Below are positions 18,601 to 28,382 of a DNA stretch of 64,000 bases, piece by piece (position 1 is the first letter of the stretch; each line of letters begins with the position of its first letter). A program made the position numbers and the translations under genes. Source of the DNA: an uncultured Flavobacteriaceae bacterium (GTDB taxonomy: Bacteria; Bacteroidota; Bacteroidia; Flavobacteriales; Flavobacteriaceae); NCBI GenBank assembly GCA_905181615.1, contig CAJIYH010000002.1, positions 558,001 through 622,000 on the forward strand, written 5' to 3'. The notes below the pieces were generated by a model. It was not told where the DNA came from. It worked only from the letters and a program-made list of their open reading frames with translations, and made no database searches.

Positions 18601-20037
18601 GTTCCTTTCACCAATATGTCCTACGGCCTTGATCAAGCAACTCAACTCACGCTATATGATCAAGTTATTAAGTTTGAAACTACATCGTTCTTTGATCAGA
18701 CTCAAGGCACAACAAGCAAATTAAAAGGAACACTTTCACATATTAATTTCAATGACTGGAATATAGATTTAGATATTAATTCAAATCGTTTGTTATTAAT
18801 GAATCGAGAAAACGAAAGGGGTTCGTTGTTTTATGGGACTGGTTTTCTTGATGGAAATATTCATATTCATGGTCCAACCAAAAACTTAATAATAGATGTC
18901 GATGGTGCAACAGCAAAAGACACTTCGATTATAATTCCATGGGAAGAAAACAAAAGTCTTGCTGACATTTCATTTATTGATTTTATTTCAAAGGCTGAAC
19001 TCGACAGACCAGCAGTTGAAATAGAGGTGGAGGAAACTAAAGAAATCAATATTTCTCGAGGGTTAGAGATGACCTTTAACCTAGATATTAATAATAATGC
19101 TGAAGTAGAGATTGTAGTAGATCAGGCTTCTGGAAGCACATTAACAGGGCGTGGTTCTGGAAATATACTGATGGAGACCAACATTGAGGGTAAATTTAAT
19201 ATGTGGGGAGATTTCATTGCTTACGATGGTATTTATAACTTCAAAAACTTTGGATTAATAGACAAAAAATTCAATGTAAATCCAGGAGGTACAATTGTTT
19301 GGGAAGGAGACCCCTTAGAGGCTCAAATGAATATTGAGGCGGTATATGAAGTTCCAGGCGGAGCTAATCCTGCCTTACTAGTAGATAATCCCAATTTCAA
19401 TAAAAAGATTCCTACAAACGTTCTAATCAAGTTAGAAGGCAGTCTTTTGAAACCAGACAATCCAATGTTTGAAATAAACTTTCCAAACACAAGTGGTATT
19501 GTAGCATCAGAAATAAATTACCGTTTAGCAGATCAGCAACGAAGACAGTTACAAGCAATTTCCTTATTATCACAAGGGATTTTTGTAAGTGATGTTTCAT
19601 TTTCAACACAAGGAATTGCTAATAATTTATATGAAAAAGCTTCGGATGTGTTGAGTTCTATTTTAGGTGAAAGCGATGGTAAATTGGATTTTGGATTGAA
19701 CTACCTCAAAGGAGATAGTCGACCCGATCTTGATATTCGTTCCCAAGATAGAATTGGAATTACTTTTGTAACTCAAATAAGCGACAAAGTCTTGTTGAAT
19801 GGTAAAATAGGTGTTCCGGTAGGCGGGGTTGAAGAAACCCTAATTATTGGGGATGTACAAATCGATTTTATTTTAAATGAAGAAGGTACGCTTAGAGCAA
19901 AAGTTTTCAATAAAGAAAATGAATTCCGATATATCAGTGATGATTTAGGCTATACTCAAGGTGTAGGACTTTCCTATCAGGTCGATTTCAAGACATTTGA
20001 AGGATTAATTCAAAAAATAATTTCAAAAAACAAATAG
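15679..20037 (+). CDS. tamB: Translocation and assembly module protein TamB (DUF490)
   Basis: A 1452-residue envelope-spanning protein. It has one N-terminal membrane anchor (about residues 8-30), a long beta-strand-rich AsmA/TamB-like repeat region, and a C-terminal DUF490 domain (about 1050-1440) with GRGSGNILMETNIEGKFNMW and GLNYLKGDSRPDLDIRSQD. TamB forms a periplasmic groove involved in outer-membrane protein assembly and/or phospholipid transport with a TamA/BamA-type partner. GTG at 15679 is the only start before the membrane anchor, and the codon just before it is a stop. It diverges from tsaD. The size is normal for flavobacterial homologues. No BamA-type gene is adjacent. Confidence 0.93.
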   Translation: MFPINKFKKIAILSVSVLILLGGGVFFLLSLSSVQTKFAQRITQSVNESFNTDISIEKASINLNGDVLVSNILIQDHHKDSLLFVKELKTSLNGLERFMNRDYNFNSIGLDGVRLFLTQYKGETKSSLQHFIAKLRDTTSTERVPFSFQSKILELKTSELVSEDMNELNSKKSFSNIDLVLKDFNFDSNILSLAINSLKASSSQYGDIESLTANIRYTSDSLITNRFALETNRNKIRGSGSIAFLSGNFANLEPSLFEIKLDESTIQLSKIKTLEPYFKEDLSLRINLFARGSLQDFEVKIDVKDRFKSLLSGFVRVINVFEKDKASYHSENFKIRTSDTALRELFNQNTYNQISAYSNNVGILSVDSNFSGSQNNWDIQLKSTSNIGEFRSNVFLNRTSKTNPWNYKINLGIKNFDLGRLLNRKTITRATATVNINGVLEDNSNVIKVSDGLIKTLQIGSRTLNNIKFNSSQNAGITRGVFKSSESKHDFVIDFEFDFSKNMFDASGFLKTINLSKFELAEGSSNVVLSSAIQVHSVTKSDTESSFEFQLGAPVISSNEKAIQFDDLNLKTETKKLFHTILIQDSDAISLFVEGAFKYKNLSTLLVGLADNFLVTKQAQIINPKESFNFDILLKTKLTESLFPSLSTPDDFFLSGIISSNVKESVVVFDLPILLFKNYRFKGLHFESDSSNSIYTSFLSADEIRIGSFSANELFMISSPINDKNQIRIEGVVNNNKLNTFETNLSYSLEDNLTKFNISKLRLNNSNGAWTLLADEKNQIVFNSLSNTFSLNPVLLVNEDQKFKLVGNYKSKKEFDFQVNSYNVALGDVLPTSLNYEIQANLNSAISFYKTPSQNDALLEVKMSGLVLNDIQMGDFNFNISGNTSLDSYKTEALLVKDGIENLRMGGGILVHQQRTTLDLDVKLNEFDMSFLSRLGKGKITNITSLLTGDFNLWGATDNLAHSGKLSLDEFNMTVPFTNMSYGLDQATQLTLYDQVIKFETTSFFDQTQGTTSKLKGTLSHINFNDWNIDLDINSNRLLLMNRENERGSLFYGTGFLDGNIHIHGPTKNLIIDVDGATAKDTSIIIPWEENKSLADISFIDFISKAELDRPAVEIEVEETKEINISRGLEMTFNLDINNNAEVEIVVDQASGSTLTGRGSGNILMETNIEGKFNMWGDFIAYDGIYNFKNFGLIDKKFNVNPGGTIVWEGDPLEAQMNIEAVYEVPGGANPALLVDNPNFNKKIPTNVLIKLEGSLLKPDNPMFEINFPNTSGIVASEINYRLADQQRRQLQAISLLSQGIFVSDVSFSTQGIANNLYEKASDVLSSILGESDGKLDFGLNYLKGDSRPDLDIRSQDRIGITFVTQISDKVLLNGKIGVPVGGVEETLIIGDVQIDFILNEEGTLRAKVFNKENEFRYISDDLGYTQGVGLSYQVDFKTFEGLIQKIISKNK

Positions 20038-20194
20038 AACGTATTTATTAATAAGTGCAGTTTTTTAATCAAAATCAGGTAATTATCTTTCGAAATTCAA
20101 TTTACTAAATCGATTTTGTTCCAAAACTCTAATGTAGATGGTTCAAACTATAAAAAGTAAACTGTTTTGCTTAAATTTACACTTTAAATAATAT

Positions 20195-21181
20195 ATGAAA
20201 GACCAACCTAAAAGAATAGCTGTTTTAACCTCTGGTGGAGATGCACCAGGAATGAATGCTGCCTTACGTGCTGTTGTTCGTGCATCTGTTTTTTATGGTG
20301 CTGAATGCTATGCAGTGCATCAGGGATATCAAGGTCTTATAGATAATGAGTTTGAACTGATGAATGCTCGTAGTGTTAAAAACATCATCAATAAAGGAGG
20401 TACAATAATTAAGTCGGCGCGTTGTCTTGAATTCAGAACACCTGAAGGAAGAAAACAAGCATACGAAAACATAAAGAAATCTAAGATAGATGCTTTAGTG
20501 GTTATTGGCGGAGATGGTTCTTTTACTGGGGCTATGATTTTTCAAGAAGAATTTGATTTTCCTGTAATTGGAATCCCTGGAACTATTGATAACGACATTT
20601 TTGGCACTCGATATACTCTAGGATATGACACAGCTATCAACACAGTTGTAGAAGCAATCGATAAGATTAGAGATACAGCAAGTTCACATAACCGTTTATT
20701 TTTTGTTGAAGTTATGGGTCGTGATGCAGGTCATATTGCATTAAACTCTGGTATTGGAGCTGGTGCTGAAGAAATCCTTATTCCTGAAGAAAATCATGGA
20801 CTGGAACGCTTACTTGAATCTTTAAAGAAAAGTGAGAAAACTGGAAAATCTTCAAGTATTGTAGTCATTGCAGAAGGAGACAAAACAGGTAAAAATGTTT
20901 TTGAAATTGCATCGTATGTAGAAAAAAACTTACCTTATTATGAGGTTCGAGTTTCCGTTTTAGGACACATGCAACGCGGTGGATCACCAAGTTGTTTTGA
21001 CCGAGTTTTAGCCTCTCGAATGGGAGTGTTTGCTGTTGAGTCTATCTTAGCAGGAAAATCGAATGTAATGGTTGGTGTAATTGACGAAAAAATGGTTCTT
21101 ACTCCACTAGAAAAAGCAATAAAAGGTAAATCTGAAATCAATAAAAACTTGATTAAAGTTTCAGATATTCTTTCTATATAA
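20195..21181 (+). CDS. pfkA: 6-phosphofructokinase (ATP-dependent)
   Basis: Glycolytic kinase converting fructose 6-phosphate to fructose 1,6-bisphosphate. The 328-residue length fits the bacterial PfkA group. Motifs: TSGGDAPGMNAALRAV (residues 12-27), GGDGS at 105-109, whose glycine indicates ATP rather than pyrophosphate use, PGTIDND at 128-134 with catalytic Asp132, and MGRDAGHIAL. It is 42 bases upstream of gap, so two consecutive glycolytic enzymes are likely co-expressed. ATG start. The 157-base gap after tamB holds no clear TAnnTTTG box. Confidence 0.98.
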   Translation: MKDQPKRIAVLTSGGDAPGMNAALRAVVRASVFYGAECYAVHQGYQGLIDNEFELMNARSVKNIINKGGTIIKSARCLEFRTPEGRKQAYENIKKSKIDALVVIGGDGSFTGAMIFQEEFDFPVIGIPGTIDNDIFGTRYTLGYDTAINTVVEAIDKIRDTASSHNRLFFVEVMGRDAGHIALNSGIGAGAEEILIPEENHGLERLLESLKKSEKTGKSSSIVVIAEGDKTGKNVFEIASYVEKNLPYYEVRVSVLGHMQRGGSPSCFDRVLASRMGVFAVESILAGKSNVMVGVIDEKMVLTPLEKAIKGKSEINKNLIKVSDILSI

Positions 21182-21220
21182 TTACTAATATTAAACATTA
21201 ACCTAAACAATAATAATTAA

Positions 21221-22222
<1,002 letters not shown>

Positions 22223-22225
22223 TAT

Positions 22226-23101
22226 ATGTATCTAATTGTTGATAGCGGGTCTACCAAAACAGACTGGTTTGCGATAGACGAAAAGGGATCTGTTCTTTTT
22301 TCAACGCAAACTCTTGGTTTAAATCCACAAGTTGTTTCGTCTGCAATCCTAACGGAACGAATCATTAATAACTATGATTTATTTCTAAACAGGAATAAGG
22401 TTTCTAAGCTTTTCTTCTATGGAGCTGGATGTGGAATAAAGTCAACAACAGAGAGAATTAAAAGAGTCTTCGAGGAGATTTTTGTCAATTGTCTTTTTAA
22501 TATAAAAGAAGACACTTATGCTGCAGTATATGCATCTGCAGCCATAGGAGTTCCTTCAATCATATGTATTTTAGGTACAGGATCTAATTGCAGTTACTTT
22601 GACGGAAAAGATGTTCATCAATACATTACATCACTTGGTTATATTCTTATGGATGAGGCAAGTGGTAACTTTTATGGAAAGCAACTTATTCGAGGCTATT
22701 ATTTCAATGAAATGCCAAAACATTTAGCTGAATTATTTGAAAAAGAATTTGATCTTTCTGCTAATACTATAAAAGAAAATTTGTATCGAAAAGAAAACCC
22801 AAACACCTATCTAGCACGTTTTGCAAAGTTTATGATCGCTCATAAAAACGATACTTACATGCAAGAAATGATTCACGAAGGCTTACGTCGATTTATTAGA
22901 CATCAACTGTTTCAGTTTGACAATGCTAAAGATGTACCTATTCATTTTGTAGGGTCTATTTCATACTTCCTTCAGGACGAAGTTAACTTTATACTTAAAG
23001 AATTTGGATTAACTATGGGGAATATTGTTAAAAGACCAATAGATAAACTGGTTAAGTACCATGTCAATCTTCTTGAAAATAAAAACCCTGAGCTTGATTA
23101 A
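22226..23101 (+). CDS. BadF/BadG/BcrA/BcrD ATPase family protein, N-acetylglucosamine kinase-like
   Basis: A 291-residue ASKHA-fold ATPase. The phosphate-1 loop is VDSGSTKTDW (residues 5-14), the phosphate-2 region is ILGTGSNCSYFDG, and the adenosine-site region is FVGSISYFL. It most resembles the BadF/NagK branch, which phosphorylates N-acetylglucosamine or related amino sugars; the sugar is inferred. It starts three bases after gap, so it is probably co-transcribed with glycolytic genes, which fits a carbohydrate kinase. Its stop overlaps the ridA stop by four bases in convergent orientation. ATG start. Confidence 0.83.
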   Translation: MYLIVDSGSTKTDWFAIDEKGSVLFSTQTLGLNPQVVSSAILTERIINNYDLFLNRNKVSKLFFYGAGCGIKSTTERIKRVFEEIFVNCLFNIKEDTYAAVYASAAIGVPSIICILGTGSNCSYFDGKDVHQYITSLGYILMDEASGNFYGKQLIRGYYFNEMPKHLAELFEKEFDLSANTIKENLYRKENPNTYLARFAKFMIAHKNDTYMQEMIHEGLRRFIRHQLFQFDNAKDVPIHFVGSISYFLQDEVNFILKEFGLTMGNIVKRPIDKLVKYHVNLLENKNPELD

Positions 23102-23478
23102 ACTTCAGCTATCATTGAAATTTCAATATTAACAAATTTCGGTAGGTTTGCAACTTCAACCGTCTCTCTTGCTGGTGCAGTATCTTCGTTGAAATAACTT
23201 CCATAAACCTTATTGATCTGTGCAAAATTATTCATATCCTTTAAGAATATAGAAGATTTTACAACCTGGTCAATAGTCATCCCTGCAGCTTCTAGAATAG
23301 CTTTTAAATTCTCCATCACTTGAACAGTCTCTTTCTCTAAATCGCCCTCTACAAGCTCCATACTTGCTGGGTCTAGAGGAATCTGTCCAGATATATAAAG
23401 AACTCCGTTAGAAAGCACAGCTTGATTGTATGGTCCAATAGGAGCAGGAGCATTTGGGGTTGTTATTATTTTTTTCAT
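23098..23478 (-). CDS. ridA: RidA family enamine/imine deaminase
   Basis: A 126-residue YjgF/YER057c/UK114 protein. It hydrolyses reactive 2-aminoacrylate and other enamine/imine intermediates, protecting PLP enzymes. Family marks: PAPIGPYNQAV (residues 11-21), SGQIPLDP, and the substrate-binding Arg104 in APARETVEVANLPK with Glu119. I place the start at the ATG at 23478, giving MKKIITTPNAPAPIGPYNQA. A longer frame begins at 23541, but its extra 21 residues are not family-like and would overlap lptD. It lies 16 bases downstream of lptD and is likely in the same transcript. Confidence 0.95.
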   Translation of the reverse strand: MKKIITTPNAPAPIGPYNQAVLSNGVLYISGQIPLDPASMELVEGDLEKETVQVMENLKAILEAAGMTIDQVVKSSIFLKDMNNFAQINKVYGSYFNEDTAPARETVEVANLPKFVNIEISMIAEV

Positions 23479-23494
23479 AGTATTTATTTTAAGA

Positions 23495-26167
23495 TTATAA
23501 GCGTTTGTCCGGTTCTCTACGTTTGTCGTATTTAAGATCACTTAAAAGTCCTGATTTTATACCAATAAAGAAATTCCATGATCTTCGGTTACCGAAAGGT
23601 ACCCAACTAAAATTTAAACGCCAACTTTCTAAATCACGATCGAATCGCAACTGCGTGAACGTTACCCCTTTTTGCTTGAAGTCATATCCTGATGAAAAAC
23701 CAACACCCCATTTTGGGGTAATGTCAATATTTCCTGAAATCATTAATGAGTTCGTAGATATTTCGTCCTGACCTCTTGAGTTGTTGTAGGTTAAGGAATG
23801 AGCAAACTTCATACTCCAGGGCATTGTTGTTCTGTATAAAGATCCAGGCTCTTCGTCTTCGTCGTTCTCTCTTAGCTTCTCTTGAAAACGATTATCCGCA
23901 AAGTTATTAGAAACTCCAAAAAGATCATCGTCTCTACCTCCTCCAGAGAGTCGTTCATAATCACTTTTAGTAAATTCATCATCTTCTTCCTCGTCCTCTT
24001 CATCTTCTTCTTCTTCTTTCTCAAAGTCTTTATTAGACAAAGAAAAGCTTATGTTCATATTTGCGCTTGTGAATCTGGCCAAACCACCTCCGTTTTTAAT
24101 GTGAAAAGTGTTAATTCGCGTATTATTTTCATCAACTCCATAAGGATCCATCGTAGCTGCCATGTTAATGCTAACTTTATCTTTAAATACAGAAGCACCG
24201 GTTGTCATCCTAATAGGGGCTAACTTAAATTCTTTTGCATTAAGATTATAACTCGTACTTAGATTTAAATTATTAAGAATTTTAACTTTTTTGGGGTCAG
24301 GATCGAGCGAATCTTTACTGACAACTTTTGCCTCAAAATTATTACTTAAGCTAATCCCCATAGACCTAGACATACCTTTCGAAGGAGAACCAAAGAGAGC
24401 TGTTTCAAAACGTGTATATTCCCTGGTATTCCCATCGGCATCAATAATATACTCGTCGTAATATTTTTCGAAACTAGGCTGAACACTGTAGCTTATGGAA
24501 GGTCGCATGGTGTGGCGTATGGATTGAATTTTTTTACCTTCTTTGAAATTAAAAGTCCCATAAATTGTTGTTCCTATTGAAGTACTGTAGTTGTATTGTC
24601 TAAATGCATCAAATCCCTTTAATGTGTCTTTTACAACCCCAGCTTCTTCGGTATAATCAGAGTATCGAACGGTTTCGGGGGTCCATATTTCTTTATAGTT
24701 TGCAGAAGTACTTACACTCAGGTGTTTTAATACTTTAAAGTTTGTGCTTATTGGAATGCTATGAGAAACTCCAGCTCGAGCATCGTTAAACATTTCTTTT
24801 TTAAATAGTAATTCTTCGGTAGTTATGATTCTGCTTTCACCTCGTGTAGAATATTGGAAATTTATGTTCTGAATAAAGCCTTTTTTAGTTCCAGTTTTAG
24901 GGGCAAATGGGAATATCCGTTCCATATTTGCTTGAAAAGTAGGAAGTGTAAGGTTAACAGTTTGTGATTGGGTGTTTTGAGCCAGGGAAGAGGTAAGCGA
25001 AACGTTTACTCTGGGGTATTTAGGAAAAGTCTTTGAGTAAGAAACAGAGGAGCTTAAAGTATTGTTTAAGAAATTAGCATCATTAAGCTGATTTACCGAC
25101 TGAACAAAATAGGAGCTACTTCCCAGGTTGACCGACGCTGAAAAATTTGAAGTAGGGCTGGCCTTAGGGTCTCTTCTATGTGTCCATCTAATGTTATAAA
25201 CCGTCGCGTTATTGTAGTCAGGAAAACCACGTTCTCCATTTACTAGTTTTTCATACCGCACACTTAGGTTTCCTCCGTATTTGTAATTTACTTTATATTG
25301 GGTGTCAAATCGAAGCCCATAGCTCCCATTAGTATAATAGTCTCCCGTAAAGTTTAAATCAAAATATTGATTTATATTCAAATAATACCCTCCGTTTTGA
25401 ATGTAATAACCTCGTTGTGCACTCTCTCCATAGGTTGGGAAAACTATTCCAGATGCTTTGTCGTTTGTTGTAGGAAAATAGGCAAAAGGGAGGCCTATAG
25501 GCGTAGGAACATCCGCAATGTATATGTTACTTAGTCCAGCCACAATTTTACCACCGGGAACCATTTTCCCCTTTCTTATTCGAATATAATAATCAGGATT
25601 AATAGGGTCAGACGAAGTTGTTACTTTAGCATCTTTTATGTAATAGACAGAATCGTTTTCTTTTTTGGTGAAATTTGAAAAAACATTCATCCCACTTTGT
25701 TCTGTTTTTGAATTCCAGATAAGTGCTTTTTTGGTATCAAAGTTAAAACGAATTGAATCTGGATTCACTTCATTATCTGCTTGAAAGAATTTCGGTCTTT
25801 GCGATAAAACTCCAACTGAATCAGATATTCTTCCTGCATAAACCTCGTTAGTCATATAATCCAAAACAATTATCCCCGCCTCAAGACGCATGTCTTCATA
25901 AGTCAGAACCGCATTGTTATATAAACGGATTTTATTTGCTTTTTGATCGATTTTAACAGAATCACTTGCGTTGTAGTTGATTAAATCAAGGAGCATTGGT
26001 TTGTTTTGTGGAATACTGTCTAAGACCTTGCTTTCCTTGGATTGGTCAATAGTTAGGGAATCTTTTTGAATGATTTTAAGCTCTAAAGGATCAGTTTGAG
26101 AATAGGTAATAGCTACCTTAAAAAAAAGTATTAACAATAAGACTGAATAAAAAGACTTTGTTTGCAA
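23495..26167 (-). CDS. lptD: LPS-assembly outer membrane protein LptD-like
   Basis: An 890-residue outer-membrane beta-barrel that inserts lipopolysaccharide into the outer leaflet with LptE. A signal peptide (about residues 1-23, ending ITYSQ) precedes an OstA/LptA-like jellyroll (DLINYNASDSVKIDQKANKI, ATLTYEDMRLEAG-type segment, KALIW). Barrel strands then run to the C terminus. An unusual acidic stretch of Asp/Glu at about residues 708-735 lies in one loop. The start is TTG at 26167, the only start before the signal peptide. It diverges from the amidase gene, and ridA follows. In Bacteroidota this family is often labelled putative LPS assembly protein LptD. Confidence 0.85.
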   Translation of the reverse strand: MQTKSFYSVLLLILFFKVAITYSQTDPLELKIIQKDSLTIDQSKESKVLDSIPQNKPMLLDLINYNASDSVKIDQKANKIRLYNNAVLTYEDMRLEAGIIVLDYMTNEVYAGRISDSVGVLSQRPKFFQADNEVNPDSIRFNFDTKKALIWNSKTEQSGMNVFSNFTKKENDSVYYIKDAKVTTSSDPINPDYYIRIRKGKMVPGGKIVAGLSNIYIADVPTPIGLPFAYFPTTNDKASGIVFPTYGESAQRGYYIQNGGYYLNINQYFDLNFTGDYYTNGSYGLRFDTQYKVNYKYGGNLSVRYEKLVNGERGFPDYNNATVYNIRWTHRRDPKASPTSNFSASVNLGSSSYFVQSVNQLNDANFLNNTLSSSVSYSKTFPKYPRVNVSLTSSLAQNTQSQTVNLTLPTFQANMERIFPFAPKTGTKKGFIQNINFQYSTRGESRIITTEELLFKKEMFNDARAGVSHSIPISTNFKVLKHLSVSTSANYKEIWTPETVRYSDYTEEAGVVKDTLKGFDAFRQYNYSTSIGTTIYGTFNFKEGKKIQSIRHTMRPSISYSVQPSFEKYYDEYIIDADGNTREYTRFETALFGSPSKGMSRSMGISLSNNFEAKVVSKDSLDPDPKKVKILNNLNLSTSYNLNAKEFKLAPIRMTTGASVFKDKVSINMAATMDPYGVDENNTRINTFHIKNGGGLARFTSANMNISFSLSNKDFEKEEEEDEEDEEEDDEFTKSDYERLSGGGRDDDLFGVSNNFADNRFQEKLRENDEDEEPGSLYRTTMPWSMKFAHSLTYNNSRGQDEISTNSLMISGNIDITPKWGVGFSSGYDFKQKGVTFTQLRFDRDLESWRLNFSWVPFGNRRSWNFFIGIKSGLLSDLKYDKRREPDKRL

Positions 26168-26256
26168 GGCGATATAAGCTAGTTTTGTATAAAATCAAAC
26201 GTTTCAAAATTACATATATTTTTGATGCCTGATATGGTTTTTAGTATTTATTAGCA

Positions 26257-27378
26257 ATGAAATTATTTAAACAATACGCATTTAACTTAATAATCCTAGG
26301 CTTCTGTTTGTTTGGCACTCAATCTATTGCTAATGCTCAATCAAGTTCAAAAACAAATAAGCCTTTTGTAGTTGTTCTGGATGCGGGTCATGGGGGCAAA
26401 GATTCTGGGAATCGTGGAAATGGTTATTATGAAAAGAAAATTGCATTAAATATCATCTTAAAAATTGGAAAAATTCTTGAGAGTAACCCCAATACTAAAG
26501 TTATATATACACGAAAAAAAGATGTTTTTGTTGACCTAATAGAGCGTGCTCGAGTTGCAAATCGTGCAGATGCTGACCTTTTTATTTCTGTTCATTGTGA
26601 CTCCCACACGTCCCAGGCTTATGGTGCAGGAACTTTTGTTTTAGGTCTTCATGAAAATCAACGAAATTTTGAAGTTGCAAAAAAGGAGAATTCTGTAATT
26701 TTTTATGAAGAAAATTATGAGGAAAATTATGATGGATTTGATCCCAATAACCCAGAGTCTGTTATTGGATTGACCTTGATGCAAGAAACCTATTTAAACC
26801 AAAGCATTACTGCAGCTGATGCAATTCAAAAGAGTTTTGTAGCAAACCTTAAACGCAAAGACAGAACAGTTAAACAGGCTGGTTTTGTAGTTTTGAAATA
26901 TACCTACATGCCCAGTGTACTTGTTGAAACAGGTTTTTTGACCAATGCTAAAGAAGGGGCCTACTTAAATTCATCAAAGGGACAAGTTCAAATGTCAGAA
27001 GCCATTTCTAAAGCAATAATAAATTATAAAAACTCATTAAGCTCCTCAGTAATTACATCAAACTCTATTAGAGAAGTTTTAGAAGAAGCTGAAGATGTTA
27101 AAGAGGTTGTTAAGACATCTACTGAAGTAGTTTTTAAGATTCAAATCGCAGCAAGTTCAAAAGACTTAGAGCCTAAGTCTATTAATTTTAAAGGTTTATC
27201 TCCTATTTCTAGGGAAAATGAAAAATCATTATACCGGTATTATTTTGGAAATACAAGCACTTACGATCAAGCCAAAAAGTTAAAAAAGAAGGCACGAAGT
27301 AAAGGATATAGGCATGCGTTTATTGTTGCTTTTAAAGAAAATAAAAAAATTAAATTATCTACCGTAATCCAAAGGTAA
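26257..27378 (+). CDS. Periplasmic N-acetylmuramoyl-L-alanine amidase with C-terminal SPOR-like domain
   Basis: A 373-residue exported amidase_3 enzyme that cuts the bond between MurNAc and L-Ala to separate daughter cells or remodel wall. The signal peptide is residues 1-28. Zinc-site motifs are VLDAGHGGKDSG (His45), YYEKKIALNI (Glu59) and SVHCDSH (His113), with catalytic Glu in VLVETGFLTN. A C-terminal SPOR-like domain (about 293-373) contains VFKIQIAAS and AKKLKKKARSKGYRHAFIV, expected to bind denuded septal glycan. A TATTTTTG box at 26217-26224 may be its -7 element. It diverges from lptD and is followed by an MCE gene. Confidence 0.92.
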   Translation: MKLFKQYAFNLIILGFCLFGTQSIANAQSSSKTNKPFVVVLDAGHGGKDSGNRGNGYYEKKIALNIILKIGKILESNPNTKVIYTRKKDVFVDLIERARVANRADADLFISVHCDSHTSQAYGAGTFVLGLHENQRNFEVAKKENSVIFYEENYEENYDGFDPNNPESVIGLTLMQETYLNQSITAADAIQKSFVANLKRKDRTVKQAGFVVLKYTYMPSVLVETGFLTNAKEGAYLNSSKGQVQMSEAISKAIINYKNSLSSSVITSNSIREVLEEAEDVKEVVKTSTEVVFKIQIAASSKDLEPKSINFKGLSPISRENEKSLYRYYFGNTSTYDQAKKLKKKARSKGYRHAFIVAFKENKKIKLSTVIQR

Positions 27379-27431
27379 TTATGCCACTTAAACCCGAAAT
27401 AATTATTATTTTTGAATAAAACAAAATTAAT

Positions 27432-28376
27432 TTGAAATTATCAAAAGAAATTAAAGCAGCAGTGTTTGTTCTACTAGGAATTTTCTTATTCCTAATTGGT
27501 TTCAATTTCCTAAATGGGACTTCTTTGTTTAAAAGTGAAAGCACCCTCTATGCTGTTTATGATCAGGTAGAAGGTCTACAATCTGGAACAAAAGTGACTG
27601 TAAATGGTTTAACAGTTGGAAAAGTAAGCTCCATTAATTTTCTTCCCTCTTCGGACAAAATTTTAGTTTCTTTTACTGTTCGGAACGACCTTAAGTTTTC
27701 TAAAAATAGCATTGCTGAGATTTATGAAGCCGGTCTGATTGGCGGGAAGTCAATCGCAATTGTCCCAGTATACGATACCGATATATATTTGATTTCTGGT
27801 GATACACTTCAAAGTAGAATTAAACCAGGATTAACTGATGTTGTTGGTTCAGAAATTGCTCCTTTACAAGAAAAGTTAAACAACATTCTAATCAATGCAG
27901 ACACCCTAATTTCATCATTAAATACAGTTTTGAATGATCAAGCTCAACGTGGATTAAATAAAGCTATGAGCGAAATTTCTACTACAATTTCTAATTTGAA
28001 TATAGTTTCTGAAAACCTATCGAAAATTTTAATAAAGCAAGAGTCTAACATCAATCAAACCTTTGAGAATTTAGCAGACACTTCTGTTAGTTTAAATAAA
28101 ATTACAGACTCGCTTTCGCAAGCAAATTTAAAAGGAGTTATTTCTGAATTTGAAACTACTGCATTGAGCTTAAACACCCTTTTAAATTCAATAAATAATG
28201 GTGAAGGTAGTTTGGGTAAACTCGTGAAAGATGATGCTTTATATACCAATTTAGAAGCAAGCACAAAAGAAGTCGAATTATTAATCAGAGATTTAAAAGA
28301 ACATCCTAAACGCTATGTTCATTTTTCACTTTTTGGAAAGAAAGAAGTTCCTTACGAATCAAAGCAAAAACAATAA
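27432..28376 (+). CDS. MlaD/MCE family lipid-transport protein
   Basis: A 314-residue inner-membrane-anchored periplasmic protein. One transmembrane helix (about residues 9-28, AAVFVLLGIFLFLIGFNFL) is followed by an MCE domain with VEGLQSGTKVTVNGLTVGKV and GLIGGKSIAIVP. A long helical, coiled-coil-like tail (about 140-270) follows. MCE proteins form hexameric rings that shuttle phospholipid between membranes with an MlaE/MlaF-type ABC transporter, which is not nearby here. The start is TTG at 27432. It lies 53 bases downstream of the amidase gene. Confidence 0.88.
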   Translation: MKLSKEIKAAVFVLLGIFLFLIGFNFLNGTSLFKSESTLYAVYDQVEGLQSGTKVTVNGLTVGKVSSINFLPSSDKILVSFTVRNDLKFSKNSIAEIYEAGLIGGKSIAIVPVYDTDIYLISGDTLQSRIKPGLTDVVGSEIAPLQEKLNNILINADTLISSLNTVLNDQAQRGLNKAMSEISTTISNLNIVSENLSKILIKQESNINQTFENLADTSVSLNKITDSLSQANLKGVISEFETTALSLNTLLNSINNGEGSLGKLVKDDALYTNLEASTKEVELLIRDLKEHPKRYVHFSLFGKKEVPYESKQKQ

Positions 28377-28382
28377 TCATTT

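Noticed and set aside
20038-20194. Promoter of the pfkA-gap operon
   Set aside because: No clear TAnnTTTG with a spaced TTG; several partial matches such as TAAATTTA are expected by chance in such AT-rich sequence.
23479-23541. Longer ridA start at 23541
   Set aside because: The extra residues (MILNTTNVENRTNAYNLKIN) do not resemble the family and would overlap lptD; ATG 23478 gives the canonical MKKIITTPNAPAPIG start.
23882-24223. 113-residue plus-strand ORF antisense to lptD
   Set aside because: It is the mirror of the acidic repeat region of lptD; its Phe-rich stretch is a by-product of the GAA/GAG-rich codons on the other strand.
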